Assembly: GCA_002479805.1 (NCBI GenBank)
Contig: DLPB01000020.1
Location: forward strand, 62,001-126,000
Length of the DNA: 64,000 bases
Origin: Micrococcales bacterium UBA7469
GTDB lineage: Bacteria; Actinomycetota; Actinomycetes; Actinomycetales; Microbacteriaceae
Direction of reading: 5' to 3'
Numbering within the stretch: position 1 is the first letter of the stretch; each line of letters starts with the position of its first letter. Below, in pieces: positions 20,151 through 35,100 of this stretch. The notes beneath the pieces were generated by a model. That model was not told the DNA's origin, did no database searches, and saw only the letters and a program-made list of their open reading frames with translations. The position numbers and the translations under genes are program-made.

Positions 20151-23100
20151 GACAATCGCTGCAATCGATTCCGGAGTACCGAGCGGTGAAAATTCCTGCA
20201 ATACCGTGTCGTCACCGGTGGCACCGATTGCCGGGTTGGCCACTGGACCGGTCTCGATGATGGGTTCGGAACTAGTCTGTGGACCTGTTGCCTGGCCCGG
20301 TCCGGTAGGTGTGCCATCCGAGCCGCCAGGCGTCGACGAACCGCCATCGCCGCCGGTACCGGGTGCAACCGGAACCGCAGGCTCGCCAGTCTCAGATGGT
20401 GTGGGTGTTGGGGTAACAGTCGGTTTCGGAGTTACGCCTGGTGTCGGCTTGACTGTTGGGGTTGGCTTGACCGTTGGAGTCGGAGTCGGCTTCACGGTAG
20501 GTGAAACGCTCGGCTTCGGGGTCGGCGAAACGGTCGGTGACACCGTGGGCGAAACCGTTGGGGTAGTGGTCACGGGCGCAGGAGTTATGGTTGCAACCGC
20601 AGGTGGTGCTGGTGTGGTATAGCTGGCAACCGCCGCCTCTCCAAGACCCAACGCGTTTCTAGCCTTGACGCTGACGTTGTAGGTGACCGATGGACTTAGC
20701 GTGCCAACTTCACACATTCTTACCTGGATGTTTGCACAAATGGTCTGGCCATTCACCTGAACGTCGTAATCCTCGATGGCAAAACCACCATCGGAGGTTG
20801 GAGCGCCCCAGCTCACGATGATCTTGGATGGGTCTAGGGTGTCGAGCGTGAGCTGGGTTGGAGCAGCCGGAGCCAACAGACCGATCTTCACTCCGTTGGC
20901 GGTATTGATGGTCTGAGAGGAAGAGTAGGTGTCGGTGATGGTTACCACCTTCATCGTGTAGCCAACCTTGGCACTGGTGGTCGAAGCAAGCTGCTGGTTT
21001 GATGCCAACGATACAAAGCCCATCGGCCTGTGCTGCACGGTGCCGAAGACAAATACATTACTGGTGGTGCGGTAGTAGGAAGTCACCACGTTCAGCTGTG
21101 GCTGGACGAATACCGCAGGTGCCACGGTCGGCGCAGCAGAAGCAATCTGGTTGATTGAGACCGAGATTGTGGAAGACGAGGAGTTGGTTACCGTGGTGGT
21201 AGGAGTGGTTGGCTGCTCGCTGCCGGTTACCCAGACATAGACCTCGTAGCGCTGGAAGTTACCCTCGATAGCAACCGGAGTCTCCCAGGTCATGTCCAGT
21301 CCGCCGGAGGAAACATTGGCGCTGAGCTGGGTAACGCTCATCTCAGCACGCGATGGGGTCAATGGCACGGTGACCGGCGAGTACTGTCCAATACCAGCGT
21401 TGGTAATTGCCGCAATCCTTGCAGTGTAGGCAACGCCGTTCGGCAGACCTGCAATGGTACAAACCAGCGGTGCGGTAACGGTGCATGCCGAATTGACGTA
21501 CTTGTTGTTATTTACGTCCGTTACCTCGAGGCGGTAGCGCTGCACTGCGCTGCCGCCCTGATAGGAAGGTGCGGTGTAACCAAGAGTGAACCACTGGTTA
21601 CCAACCGCAGCCGACACTACAGCCGGAGCACCGGCTAGATCTGGTTCAACAAAGAATAGGCGCGACACATCAGGCGCCGGAGCCCAGGAACCGTTACCGG
21701 CCTGCGATGCCACAATCTGACACTTACCCTCGGCAAGCAAGGTGACAATACCGTTCTGGGTCACCGAACATGCGGTGATGCCCGCGGAGACGGTGTAGCT
21801 AACATCAAGACCGGAGCTGGCCTGAGCACCAAGTCGCCAAGAAGGAGAGCCGTAGGTCTTATCGGTCAGTATCTCGAAGTTGATGGTCTGGTTCTGGCGG
21901 CCAATCTCAAAGCGCTGCTTCGCAAAGTTAGAGGCGTAAACGTTGTTTCCACTTTGGGTAGCGGTGATCTCACAGAAACCACTTCTTAGGAAGAGCACCT
22001 GACCTGATACCGAGGACGACATGGTACATACCGCTGGTGAGTAGCTGGTGTTAGCACTGGCTTGGATCTCCTGACCCAGCGAGATGTTGAAGCTAACGCT
22101 TAGGCCGCTCGATGCCGTGGCGGTGGCCTGATAGGTCTGACCGGCCAGTGGCATCAGTGGCAAGGCACTTGTGAAGCTAACCTGCTGCACCTGCTTGGAG
22201 AACGTGAAGGTGATCGCCGGGCTGGTAGCTAGGTTGTAGTTCACGTCCTGAGCCTTTTGCGCACTAACTTCACAGACACCATTTCGCGCCGCGCTCAGCA
22301 CGCTGCCAGCCACGGAACACTGGGCGGTGCCGGCATCGGTAACGGTGTAGCTCACGCTTCCGGTACCAGATCCTCCAACTGTGAACAGTTCCATGTCACC
22401 AACTGCGATGGCGCGAGAGTTACCAATCGCCAACGGCTGCTGCGCGACCCTAAGGACCGTAATGTCCATCATCTCGGAAACAATTTGGAGATGGTTAGCG
22501 TCACCAGATCGAGCGGCGAAAATCGTACAGGTCGGCGTCAGGTCTTCGGTGGCGTTGCCCTGCAGGAACAACGTGTTTCCGATGATGCGGCAATCGTCAC
22601 CAATCGATGCAAACCTGGTGGTCGCAGTGCCGCTACCCCCGACTGCGGTCAAGGTCAGGGCCTGACCAAAGTCAACGTAGTCGTTGTTGGTAAGCGCTAG
22701 CGGAGCCTGCGGTGCCTTGGCAATTACCAGTGTTACGTCCTTAGTGTTGGACTTGTAGTAAGTGCCATCGGCAACGGATGCACGAACCACACAGTTTCCG
22801 GCACCCAGCACAGTGACAACACCGGTTGAGCTGTTTACCGAACAGATGCTTGGGGTAGTAACGGTGAAGCTGATGCTGTGCTCGGTGGAGTCGGTGTACT
22901 TAATAGCTGGGCTCACACTCTTGCTTGCGCTGTAGATAACCGGTGAGTAGCTCAGGTTAATCTCGGCGGTCTTGAACACTGTGAAGCTGGTCGTGTCCGC
23001 TAGCGAGAAGCCGCCGGATGCAGCAAAGTTCAAGGTGTAGTTGACACCAGGCGAACCGGTAGCGGCAAGACCAGTAAACTGCACCTCACCATTTACCGCG

Positions 23101-26100
23101 GTAGCGGTGTTAGAGCCGCTGATCGCTCCCCCGATGCCAGAACCAATAGTGGCGGTTACAACCGTTGAGCTGTCGTAGATCGCCTTGTTGCCAAAGCGGT
23201 CGTAAAGGAAGAGCTTTGGCTGAGTAGGCAATACCGCACCTTGGCGACCACCCTGAACATACGGTGACTGCGGAACCATGTAAGAGGCAGTGGAGTGCGA
23301 GACCACAAGGTTGGTCGAGGTGGTAATCGCAAACGAGCCAGAGGCGGTGGTTGCGGTAAAGGTCAACCGCTGCGATACCGACGGTGTTGCAACCAGAGTC
23401 AAACCGCTGAAGCTGACGATGCCGTTGACTGCCTGCGAGCTGGTGCCGGCTTCGATGTATCCGCCACCGATGGATACCGAAGCAACGATGGTTGCAGAGG
23501 TCGAGGCGGCGATGTTGCCGTCGAAGTCCATCAGGCGAAGTACCGGCTGGGTGCCCATTGCCTCACCGGTGCGCTGAGCAATTGGCTCTCTAATCCACTC
23601 CAGGTATGCAGCAGCAGCTGGCGACACTTGAATTGCATTGGCATTCACGCTGAAGCTGCCAGCGGTAAAGCCAAGCACGTAGTTGCGGTTGGTGGCACCG
23701 GTGAAGGTCAAATCGGTAAAGGTTGCAACACCGCCAACAACCGTGACGGTTGTGGTTCCACCAACCACAGCACTTGCACCACCTGGGCGGTTTGGACCGG
23801 CAACCAAAGCAACTGTGACCTGAGTCGAGTTATCGGTGGTGACCAGGTTGCCAAAGCGGTCAAGCAACTTAGCGATCGGCTGAACGCTCAGGGACTCTGC
23901 GGTGACACCACCCACTGGCTGGGTTTGCATCACGATCGAGGCTGGAGCAGTTGGTGAGATGCTGATGTTCTGTGAACTGGTTCCGGTAAGACCCGTGCTT
24001 GCGAACTGCAAGTTATAGGTCGTGCTTGGCGATCCCTCGATGCGGAGCGAGTTGTAGGTTGCAACACCATTTACCACCAGTGCGCTCACCGATGCGATGG
24101 TGCTGTCCGAACCATCAACCAAACGACCACCGCTACCGGCAACCGTGACATCAACTGAACCTACGAAGTTGGTTACCAGGTTGCCGTAACGGTCTTCGAC
24201 TCGCACCATAGGCTGAGTGCCGAGCAGCTCTGCTGCCACAGCCAAGCTGCTTGGCTGCTGGGATACTCGGAGCTTGGTTGGGTCAGCGAAGGTAAAGCTC
24301 AGGTTTTGGCTGTTAGGCGATAGCACCGCAGCCGAAGCCGAGTTCACGGCACCAAGCAAGGTAAAGCGGAGCTGCTGGTTCTCACCCGGTGGGGCAACCA
24401 GGGTGAGGTTCTGGAAGGTTGCGATGCCGCCGGTTACGCTCGCCAAACCGTTGGATTCGACATAACCGCTATCCACTACAACCGATGCACTAATAGTTAC
24501 GCCGGTGAGCGAGGTGGTGCGGTTGCCGTCAAAGTCGTAAACCACAATCGTCGGTGACTGTACCAGCGAGTCACCGGTCTTGTTGCCAGCTACCGGCGAG
24601 GTGGAGATGCCCAGATACTCGGCATCCGCGTGCGTGACCTGCAGGTCAACCTCGGCGGTGTGCTGGTTCGAGCCGTAGCTGAAGTTCAAGCGGTAAACCT
24701 GGCTTGGATCAACCACCATCGCAAGGTTTGAGAAGGTTGCAACACCGGCGGTTGCAGAAACTGTGTAGTTCTTCAGGATGTCTCGGTTACCGCGTGGCGT
24801 GACATTCAAAGTCGCAGTAATGACATCTGCCGAATCGAGCACTCGGTTACCGGCAGCATCCTGAACCTCGATCACCGGCTGGACCTTCAAAGCTTCACCG
24901 GTCTTGGAACGAACCTGGTTCGAGTCGGTCGAAGAAGGCAGGCGGAGGAAACCGATCTTGTTGGCAATACCGTGGGTGATGGTGATGCCAGTCTGGGTAG
25001 CGGAAGTTACGCCACCACCCTGCTTGTAGAAGTTGATCTCGTAGGTGTTCGTTACAAGGCCCGAGATACCCATCTGGAAGGTGTAGACACCCGCGGTGTT
25101 TCTAACACCCTGGTTGTTGTTCACGTTAGCTGCGCTACCGGAGCCACTCTGAACTTGTGGGTTACCAATGATGGTGACCGCTGGGTCCTTGAAGACTCGG
25201 TTGCCATAGCGGTCTAGCAATACCACCTGCGGGGTGGTGTCAAAGATCAGACCGGAGCGTCCATCGGCAGCATCGCGAACGATGCTGATGCGGTTGGCAA
25301 CGTTGTGCATCACACTTAGCTGGGCCGAAGGGCTCGAGCTAATTGCACCGTAGTTGAACTTGAGGCGGTAAACCTCAGCAGACTGGGTTGGGGTCTCCAC
25401 CACACCAACTAGAGCTAGCTGGTTGAAGGTGGCAATACCGTTTACAACCGATGCCGAGGAGGTCAGCAGGCTTCCACCAACACCGGAATCGATTGCTGCA
25501 GACAATGTGGTTGCGGTCTCGGTGGTAACCAGGTTGTCGTCCTGGTCAAGCAGGCGAATAATTGGCTGCTGGCTAAGTGCTTCACCGGTTCGAGTGAGGT
25601 TAGGTGCGGTGCCAGCGGATGGCTCACGGTTAATCTCAAGCTTTGCCACCGGCCCAGGCAGAATCACAAACTCAGAAGTGGTTACCGCACTCTGTCCTAC
25701 TACCTCGAACTGGTAGTAGTAGCCGGCTCTCGGCTCCGCTCGAAGCGCAAGGTTTGCAAAGGTAATCTCACCAGATGCTGCCGTGAAGGTTTGAGCGCTC
25801 TGGGTCACCAACGTGCCATTGCGGTAGAGCTTGGCAACCGCGGTTGAGGAGTTGTCAGAAATCACCTTGTTGCCAAACTCATCGAACAGTTCGATCAAAG
25901 GTGAATAAGAAGGTGCGACTCTGGTCCGAACATCGGTTGCGGTCCAGCTCAAGGAGGTGGCAACCGCAGTACCGGCCAAGAGTTGCACCGAGGTGGTTGC
26001 GCTGATTGTGGTTCCGTTAGAAACAATGCTGTAGCTCAAAGTCACGACGCTGGAAGCAGAGCCAACCAGCTTGAGACCGGTGTATTCGGCAACACCATAG

Positions 26101-29100
26101 ACAGCGCTAGCGGTGGTGGTGCCCGCAAGGTCTGCGCCGTTTGCAGTGACGCTGACAACGAGTGAACTGTTAGAGACCAGGTTGCCAGAGTCATCGAGGA
26201 TGCGAAGCTGTGGCTGCGGGGTGAAGTTCAAGCCAACTCGGGTAGCGGTTTGGTGGGATGAGATCTCAAGCTGATTTGGCATACCGTGAGTCAGGGTAAT
26301 CTGCTGCGAGGTAGAGATCACACCGGAGCTGGAGGTGCCCTCCGCAGTGAATATCAAGGTGTGGTTTCCAGCCACACCACGTAGCTTGAGGTTGGATGCA
26401 AAGCTTGCAACCGAGGTGTCTGCCGATGCCGTCACCGAGCCAGAGAGGGTTGCGGTCGCAACAGCAACTCGAATCACCATGCCGCTGGCGGATACAGCGT
26501 TGCCGGATACGTCACGGACTGTTACCTCAGGCGCTGCGGTGAAGAACTCACTGTTCTCAAAGCCCTGTGCCTGGGTAGTCAGGTCTAAGGAGTGAGCATT
26601 ACCAAACTGCAAGCTAATCTGGTTCGAGGCAGAGATAGCAAATGGCGAGGTAATCGCGGCCGAAAGGTTCTTGGTTCCAACCAAGCCAGTAATTGCCACA
26701 TTGCTGAAGGTTGCAACACCGGCGGTTGCGGCCAGGTTTGTGGTGCCAGAGAGCACAGCGTCCGAGACACTCAAAGTGATGTTCTGCGTCGACTCGGAAC
26801 CGCTAGTTACCAGGTTGCCATCAGCATCCAGAATCTTGGCGACGATTTCTGAGGTGGTCAGTGCGTTTCGAGAAGTCGATGGACTGGAGAAATCAATAGA
26901 CCTAGCGGCACCATGGGTGACAGTGATCGAAACAGTTGCTCCAACCAAACCGGTTGAGGTTACGCTCAGGTCGTAACTGCCAACTGCTCCAGAGACAGCT
27001 AGCGAACTGAAGGTTGAGATTCCGCCCGAGGCGAAGACGTTAGCCGTGCCGCTGAGCGTGGCACCACTCAGTGCCACCGAAACCTGCGCGGTTGAGTTAG
27101 CAACTAGGTTTCCAGTGCGGTCCAGCACTTTCACGCTCAAAGTAGACAGTGCGGTGCGGTTAGCAACACTCAAAGAAGTTGCACTAAGACTCAACTGATA
27201 TGGGTCACCAGAGGTGATCTGGAAGACATTGGTGTTGTAAGTTCGAGCATTCAGGTTGGTACCCGGAGCGCTGGCAACTAGCTTCAGCTGGGCCGAACCA
27301 TTTAGACCGCTGACGGCAAGGTTAGGGAATTCGATAATCGAGTCACCCAAGGTGTTCTGAACTACTCCACCGGTAATCGAACTAATGGCACCAGACTGCG
27401 AAGTGACCGAGACACTCACGGTCGCATTCACGACCGGGTTGTTATAGGTGTCCTGCACCTGAACCCGAATCGCAGGGCTAAATGACAAACCAGATTGGAT
27501 GCTGGCTGGAGCATTTTCTAGGTAAACCAGCTTGTCGGCAGCTGCGTTGGTGATGGTGAACTGCGAGGTGTAGGCGGCTACCAAACCACTTGCGCTAAAG
27601 CGGAACTTGTAGTCACCAACCTGCTGCACAAAGAAGTTGTTCTTCGGAATGATCACAACGCTGCTGCCGGAGACGATGTTGAAGGTGCCCACCGTGCGGC
27701 GGACGGTCACTCCATCGGATGCCGAGACCGCTGCGACAACAACAGACACGGTGCTGGTGGCATTGGTTGTGTTTCCATACGCATCCAACAAGCGCAAGAT
27801 GTAGTCACTAGCTTGAGCCACACCAGCGACTCGGTTGGCTGCTGCTGTGCTGTCGAGCGCCAGCTGGGTGCCAACGTTTGGTGCTAGGAAGATGTTGTTG
27901 GAGTAGAAGACATGGTTGATGCCAGAAACTTGAATGCCGATCTTAATGTTTCCATTTGCACCCAAGGTCGCGGCAAGGTTGTCGAAGGTGGCAACACCTG
28001 CAGACAGCGAGACTGCATTGGTTCCAACCAAGGTGGCGGCGCTTTGGTAGGTGCCCCAAGCGGTAATCGTCTTCGAAGAGTTAACTCCGGTGGTTACTCG
28101 ATTACCTCGAGCGTCGATTACTTCCACTACCAGCGGCGACATGGTCACACCAGCGGTCGCATTGGTTGGCTGGGAAACCATGCGCAAGGCAACCGCGTCA
28201 CCGTGAGTGAGTTGGATGTCCTGGCTGGCCCTGGCTACTGCCGAGCTGCTTGCGCCCTCGATCGCAAAGCTAATGCTGTAATTGCCAACCACACCCGAGA
28301 TCGATAGCGCGGTGAAGGTGGCAGTTCCGGTCGTGGTGTTAATCGCAACCGTGGTTCCAGATAGCGAAGCTGCTGGGTTGATGCTTGCTACCAGGTTGTG
28401 TGCCACACCAGTAACGAGGTTGTTCGAGCTGTCACGCAGGGCTAGCACTGGCTGAGTGGTCAAGGCATAACCGCTAGCAGCACCAGCACCTGAGGTCTCG
28501 AGCGTTAGCTTGGTTGCCACACCCACGCCAAGCTCAACCACCTGGTTGGCAGCCAAGGTCACCGGTGAGTAGATGCGACCGGTAATAGTCTTGCTGCCGG
28601 TTGAGCCTTCGATAGCAACACCAGAGAAGGTTGCGATACCGCCGGAGGCAGAAATTGCAGTTACACCGGTCAGCGTGCCAGGGCTCACCACCAGCTCAAC
28701 CGTCTGAGTTGACTGGCCGCCGGTGTTCACCAGGTTGCCATCAGCGTCATAGATCTTCACCACTGGCTGCGAAGCAAGGGCCTGGGCATTCTTTGCGGTA
28801 GCCGAGGAAGTGATGGTCACGTAGCTAGCCTCACCGTGAGCAAGAGTGACCGAGACAGTTGCAGCCGCCAAGCCGGTTGAGCTAAAGCCAAGGTCATAGG
28901 TTCCAGCGGCACCGGAGAGCACAAGACCCGAGTAAGTAGCAACACCATCGGTTGCGAAGCGCACTGCAGTGCCACTCAGAGTCACGCCAGATACTGAGCC
29001 GTTAATTTGTGCGGTCGAGTCTGGGATCACGTTGCCGGCAGCATCGACCACTCGAATCACAAGGTCACTGATTGTGGCACGGTTCGCGACAGAAACAGCG

Positions 29101-32100
29101 GTAGCACTCACACTCAATGCGTGCGCAGTTCCATTTGCCAATGCGAACTGAGCGGTGTTTACAAAGGTGGCATTAATAGGTGTGCCAGTGTTGGTGGCGG
29201 TCAACCTCAATTGCTTGGTGCCGGTCGCACCAGACAGACTCAGGTCAGTAAAGTCGATGTAAGAGCTGCCCAACGTGTTGGAAGCAGTCGCCCCAGAGAT
29301 ACTCTGCATGGTCCCCGAGGCCAGGGTCGCAGAAACTGTGGTCACCGAGTCAAGTACTGGGTTATCAAAGACGTCCCTCACCTGAACGCGCAGCACAGGA
29401 CTGAAGGTCAAACCGCTAGAGATAGTTGCTGGCATGTTCTGCGTAATTACAAGCTTCGCGGCAGCAGCATTTCTGATGCTGAAGTCACGCGTGAAAATTG
29501 TTGGCAGAGTGCTAGGTACGATGCGGAACTTGTAGTCGCCAGCCAGGGTCAATGTGAATAAATCACGGCTTAGAGACAGGGACGTGACCAGCGGCGAAAT
29601 CGTGAAGTTACCGATGGTCTTTTTGACAACAGTTTCGTTTAGCGACTCAACCGCTGCAATGGCAACTGAGACTGTATCGCTCTGAGACGCTAGGTTGTTC
29701 CATGCGTCCTTCACTTGAAGGCTAAGGTTTGAACTTTGGGTAACGCCTGCTGAAACTGAGGCGGGTTGCCCTGAGCTAATCACTAGCTGACTTGGCACAC
29801 CAGCGGTCAGGGAGAACAGACTCGTGCTCGGGAAGTGGTTGATATATTCAATTGAATCCACCCTGATTCTCACATTGACGGTAGCCGTTCCAATCACAGA
29901 GACGTTACTGAAAGTGGCCACACCTTCCGAGAAAGAAGCGGTAACCGTGCCGGAGAGCGATAAGCCCGCGCCTAGCCCGATTGACAATCTGGCCGAGCCG
30001 GAGGAGTAACTACCAGTAGTGATTCGGTTCCCATCGGCGTCAGTTCTGATTACCACCACTGGTTCAGAGAGCGTGACTCCTGCCCTTGCAGCGGTCGGCT
30101 GGGAAATAAATGCCATGCTTGTGACGTTGCCATGGCTCAGAACCAAGGTCTGACTCACGGTAGCAATACTCGATGCGCTTGCCCCCGCGACGCTGTAGCT
30201 CAGGGTGTAGTTGCCAACCGTTCCACTGAGGTAAGTGCTAGCAAAGGTCGCGATACCCGACGCGGTGTTCACCGAGGCAGTACCAGAGGTCACCGTGATG
30301 TTTGGTGAAACGGTAAATCCAATTGCTGCGGTCACACCGGTAACAATGTTTCCAGCCGAGTCACGAAGTGCGATCTGAGGCTGGGTGGTAAAGGCAATGC
30401 GGTTGGCAGCGCCGGCTGCTGCTCGCTCAAGGGTTAGCTGCGAGGCATTTCCGAAGGTCAGCGCAACTGTGTTGGAAACGCTAAAGGTTGCTGGACTGGA
30501 AACCTCTGCCGTCAGAGTTTTACTGCCAGCTAGGCCCTCAAGTGCGATGCCGCTGAATGCTGCGATACCGCCCGATGCGGAGATGGCTACGGTTCCAGAA
30601 AGCGTTGCCCCGCTTGCCGCAAGACGAACTGTTTGGGTGGACTGGCTACCTGTGGTTACCAAGTTTCCATACGCGTCATTAATCCTGACAATCGGCTGGC
30701 TTCCGAAGGCGATGCCGCTTCGAGCAGTTGCCGAGGTTGTCATCTCGATGTCGGCAGCCGCGCCGTGGGTCAAGGTGATCGCCGAGACCGAAGAAGAGAC
30801 TGTGGTGACCTGGTTGTCAGAAAGGCGAGTGTAGGTGACGGTGAATGAGACCGAGATAGTGTCGCTCACCGAACCAGTGATCACAAGGTCGCTGAAGGTT
30901 GCCAGGCCACTATCGTCAGCTCGAACTTGGCGTCCAGCAGTAATAGCTGCGGTGGTGCCGGAGACGGTGGCGGAAACGGTGATGTTTTTGTTGTCACCGA
31001 TGGTGATGCGGTTACCGAAGGTGTCTTCAACGGCAACAGTGAAGGAGAAGCCGGCTTGACCAACAACCGATGTGGTGTCGGTGGCGGTAACGAATAGGCG
31101 ACCTGGTTCACCAGCCATGACGTTGTAGTCGGCTGACGAGACAGTAAGAGTTGTGTTGGCATCAACTTGAACGTTGAGCGCAAAACCGTAGGTGCCAGTG
31201 CCAGCTAGCACCTTGATGGCGTTGTAAGTGATGTTTCCACCAACACGCGACGAGGAGGTTAGACCCGTAACGGTTCCCGACCCCGTGGTCACGGTAGCAG
31301 ATGCGGTGTATTGGTATGCCAAACGGTTATTACCGTCGAGCACAAGGTTATAAGCATCTTTCACTAGCACCTGAGGTGGCGGGTTGAAGGTAACCGCCAA
31401 GAACTCATTGGCTTGCTCAACGGAAGGACTGTTGGTTAGCGAGATTGCTCGACCGACACCAAAGACTGCGTTCACCCCATCTACCACCGCGGGCGAGTAA
31501 GAGACAGCAGATGAATAGGTCACAGAAGCAGAAGCCGAGATTGCGATGTTTCCGGCGACCGAGTTAGAGCCAGGTAGGTTCACGTTTCCACCTGCGTCGA
31601 TAGCCAAGTTCGGAGCGGTAATCACAAAGTTACCTGTCACATTGCCCGGTGTTGTGAGACGAATGTTCGTGAACTTATTGCTTGCGAAAGTTAGCGCTGC
31701 CGACACCGAGATTCCTCCGGAGCTTGACGCACCGATGCGAACCGTTTGAGCAGTCAGCAAATTGATCTCGGTCTGGGTCAGCGACATTCTTCCGCTGGTT
31801 TCTGTACCCAGATCAATGGCAACGCCAGCGGTCTGTGGTCGCATGGTGAGCACACCTTGAGCTGTGTTGGTTGTGGCGGAGATAGTAATTGCGTCAGCCA
31901 CCACGGTGACTGCGGAACTTGCGGTGATTGGTTGGTTGACCGTTACGTTGCCACCGAAGATAGTTACTTGGCCGGATACTGACAGGCCCTCGCTGGTCTG
32001 AAGAACTGAAGTATTTCCTGATTTACCTAAGACCACGTTGGTCGCATTGACGACCCAGCCATCGAACGACTCAGGCTCCGCGAAGGAAGCAGACGTAGGC

Positions 32101-35100
32101 TCAAAAGTGAAAGTTCCAGAAGTGTTAACCACCGCTCTGTTGTCCAGTGTCGCATCTCTGAACATGGCGCTATCGCCACGGAGTGTCACTGTGCTGGAAC
32201 TTGTGGTTACCAAGGAGCCGGCTTCTGGCGATGAACCGAAGTAGGTCTTGGCATTTGCCTCGTTGCGTCCCTCGGCGATAGAGATGGCCTCGTGGGCTGG
32301 GTTAGCAGCAGTCGTCCTGCCTTCGACCAGGATTGGCCCGCTGACGGCAATAAATTCTGCAAGCTGAAGGTGGACGGGTGCCCCCATGCCGTCATCGGTC
32401 CTGTTGAGAGAGCTGTTTGGTCCCTTGGCGATCAGCGTGATGCCACCACCGGCACCGGTAGCTGCGACTCGGAAGCCAGGGATCGTTCCGCCGCTAGTGC
32501 TGGCTGGGAACTCGGCGTTTATGCCAGAGCTATAAGCACCCGAACCAGCACTGGTATCAACGTTGAAGTAAATGGCGTCAGAGGTAGTTGCGGCCGAGCG
32601 CCAAGTATCGGCACCGCCACGAACATGGGTCCAGCCGTTGGTACTGTCCTTAGCCGCGAACCAACCGAAGTTGTACTCACCACTGGTGCCAGACTTTAGA
32701 CGAGCCCAAACCGAAATCTTTCCAGTTCCAGCGTCGGTGGTGCCAAACATTGTGGCAATACCGTACCGATCCCCAGCAGTTCCGCCGCCCTGACCAGCCA
32801 AGAATATGTCGCCACCAGAAGACTGGATGTTTCTGCCATCTTGAAACTCCAAACCTGCACGGTAAACGGTATTTGTTCCGTCGGAAACAAATCCATCTGG
32901 CAGACCGTCACCGGCAACGCGACCACTAATGGAGGAACTTGCCCCGCCATCATCCAGACCGCCAGCAACAGTGATGTCACCACCACTAGATAGCAGCGAA
33001 TTGCTTGTATTGAATCTCGCGTGACCAACTCCATTGGCGTCAGAGTCTGCCCAGAAGATTTGATCCCCGCCATTGGTCCTAAATGAAAGGTTTGTGGCGG
33101 TTTCGATGAATCCAAGTGCAGTCACCGTAATTGCGCCGTCGACACCTGTGGAGTTGAGGTTTCGGTTCAATGCAATTTGTCCAGCATTGAGTGAAATGAC
33201 GCCGCTAACCGTGTGAGTTCCATTAATGGTCAAGGTTCGCGAGGTATCCGCGCTCAATGGCTTTTTACCGATCGTGAGGTTGCGAATACCATCGGTGCTG
33301 AATGCGGGCGTGAAGTCAGCGGCGAAGAAGTTTCCAACACTAGGAAGAATCGCGACATCACCCGAAGTCTTGAAATAGTGCGAGGAGTCGTCAAAGTCGT
33401 GTTCATTCATCAAGATGGTGACGTTGGCGCTTGAAGTGGAAACATACGGACTGCCAGCAAGGCTTCCGTAGTAGCTGTCTGCGGCTTTCGCAGCATCCAT
33501 CTGGACAGCATTGACGTTACCCGAGATGGTGATTGCACCGGTGCGGGAGAGAAGTCGAACTCGGAGCACTGTCACGTCATTGCTGCTGGCGGAAGGAGCC
33601 TCTCCGTAAATGTTGATTCCACCGCCGCTAGCCGCAGTCGATGCAATAGTTATGACGTTTGCAGTGTCGGAGCCGTACAGCCTGGTTCCCTGACCAGTTC
33701 CAGCAGTAACGCCATTGAAATTGATCGCCGGAGATGCCGTTGAGTGCGAGACGATTGTTAGCGGACCATTCCAGCCAGCAGCGCTTCCGAAGTCGACATC
33801 GATAAAGGCGAATCCATAGGTGCCACCGGTTCCAGTTGAAACAGCATCGATGTTAACTTTTCCAGTGCCAGTGAAGATTTCAGCATCTCTATAAAGGGCA
33901 ATTCCAAATGTGGTTCCGCGACCCTTCCAGAGCAAATCGCCACCACCGGTATAGAAACCAAGGTACAACTGCAGCTGCAAGCCTCGATCGCCGTTGTTGT
34001 TCACACCGTTTTGGGCGTAACCTGCTGGGAAACCATTTGTATCGGCAGTTGCACCACCACCAAAAACAATGTCGCCGCCACCCGAGACAGCAAGTTTGCT
34101 CTTTGCGCCGTTATCCGTCGTGAATTGGTTGTAATTTCCAATTGTCACTCCGCCGGCACCTGAGCCATCGGCGTCAGACCAAAAGACTAGATCGCCTTGG
34201 TTGGTCTGGAAAATGGTGTGAGAAGCGTCCGTTGTTCCACTGCCATCCGGAACGAAGATGTCATCCTTGGCCTTCAGAAGCATGCGACTGCCGAGACCGC
34301 TGGTCTTGTGATCTTTATCGGCCGTCCAATAAATGTTTTTGCCGTATATCTCTACGGGGCCCGAGGCGGTCACCTTTCCATATGGTCGAACATCATATGT
34401 GGCGGTATTGATAAGAGAGTTGGATCCAACTAGGTAGCTGGATGCGCCGGTTAGGTTGTGCCAAAGCTCGACGTCCCAACCAAAGGTTGATGCAAATGGC
34501 TGAATCGAAACAGCACCTGAAGTGCTGATGTTTACGGTGTTGTTAGCACCATCCAATCCGTTGACCAGGAAGCTGACATCGGCTGCGGTATTTGAAACCG
34601 ATGTACCAGACCTCGCGCCCCAGTGCTGGGTATAGCCCTGGTAGGTGTAGTTCAGAACCGCATTTGAACTGAATGTGATTGCACCGTTCGCGGAGAGCAA
34701 GTTGGTGGCAGCCAAGTAAGTACCAGTCACGGTTGTCACCGACCCAAGGTTGGATGTAATCGCCACTCCACCACCAGAATTAGCCAACGACTGGATTGTG
34801 GTTGGGTTTGCCGAGTTTTGGGTGTAGAGGCGCATCGCCTGAGCTGATGTTCCTGAGATTGAAGCTGAGATTGAAATTGCAGGAACTGCAGTTGCGTGCG
34901 AGGAGAAAAGCGCTCCAGCTTCGGATTCGGCCTCAGCGAAATATTCGAATGCCTCAACCCCGCCAATCGATCGGGCATCAATCAGAATCCGACCATTGCC
35001 GGTAACTACCTCATCCAGAGACTGGAAACTGAAAGCGGATAGACCCGCGTTCTTACCGAAGGCCCTAATAATCAAGTCACCACCACCGGTGAACACATCG

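Noticed and set aside
20140..20622. Plus-strand 160-codon frame rich in GVGVTVG
   Set aside because: It is the antisense of the Pro/Thr stalk of the giant gene. It has no ribosome binding site, and its pattern is explained by the codon repeats on the other strand.
22257..33434. Many plus-strand frames of 60-220 codons within the giant gene
   Set aside because: They lie antisense to an intact coding frame with clear domain repeats. None shows a family motif or a ribosome binding site of its own.
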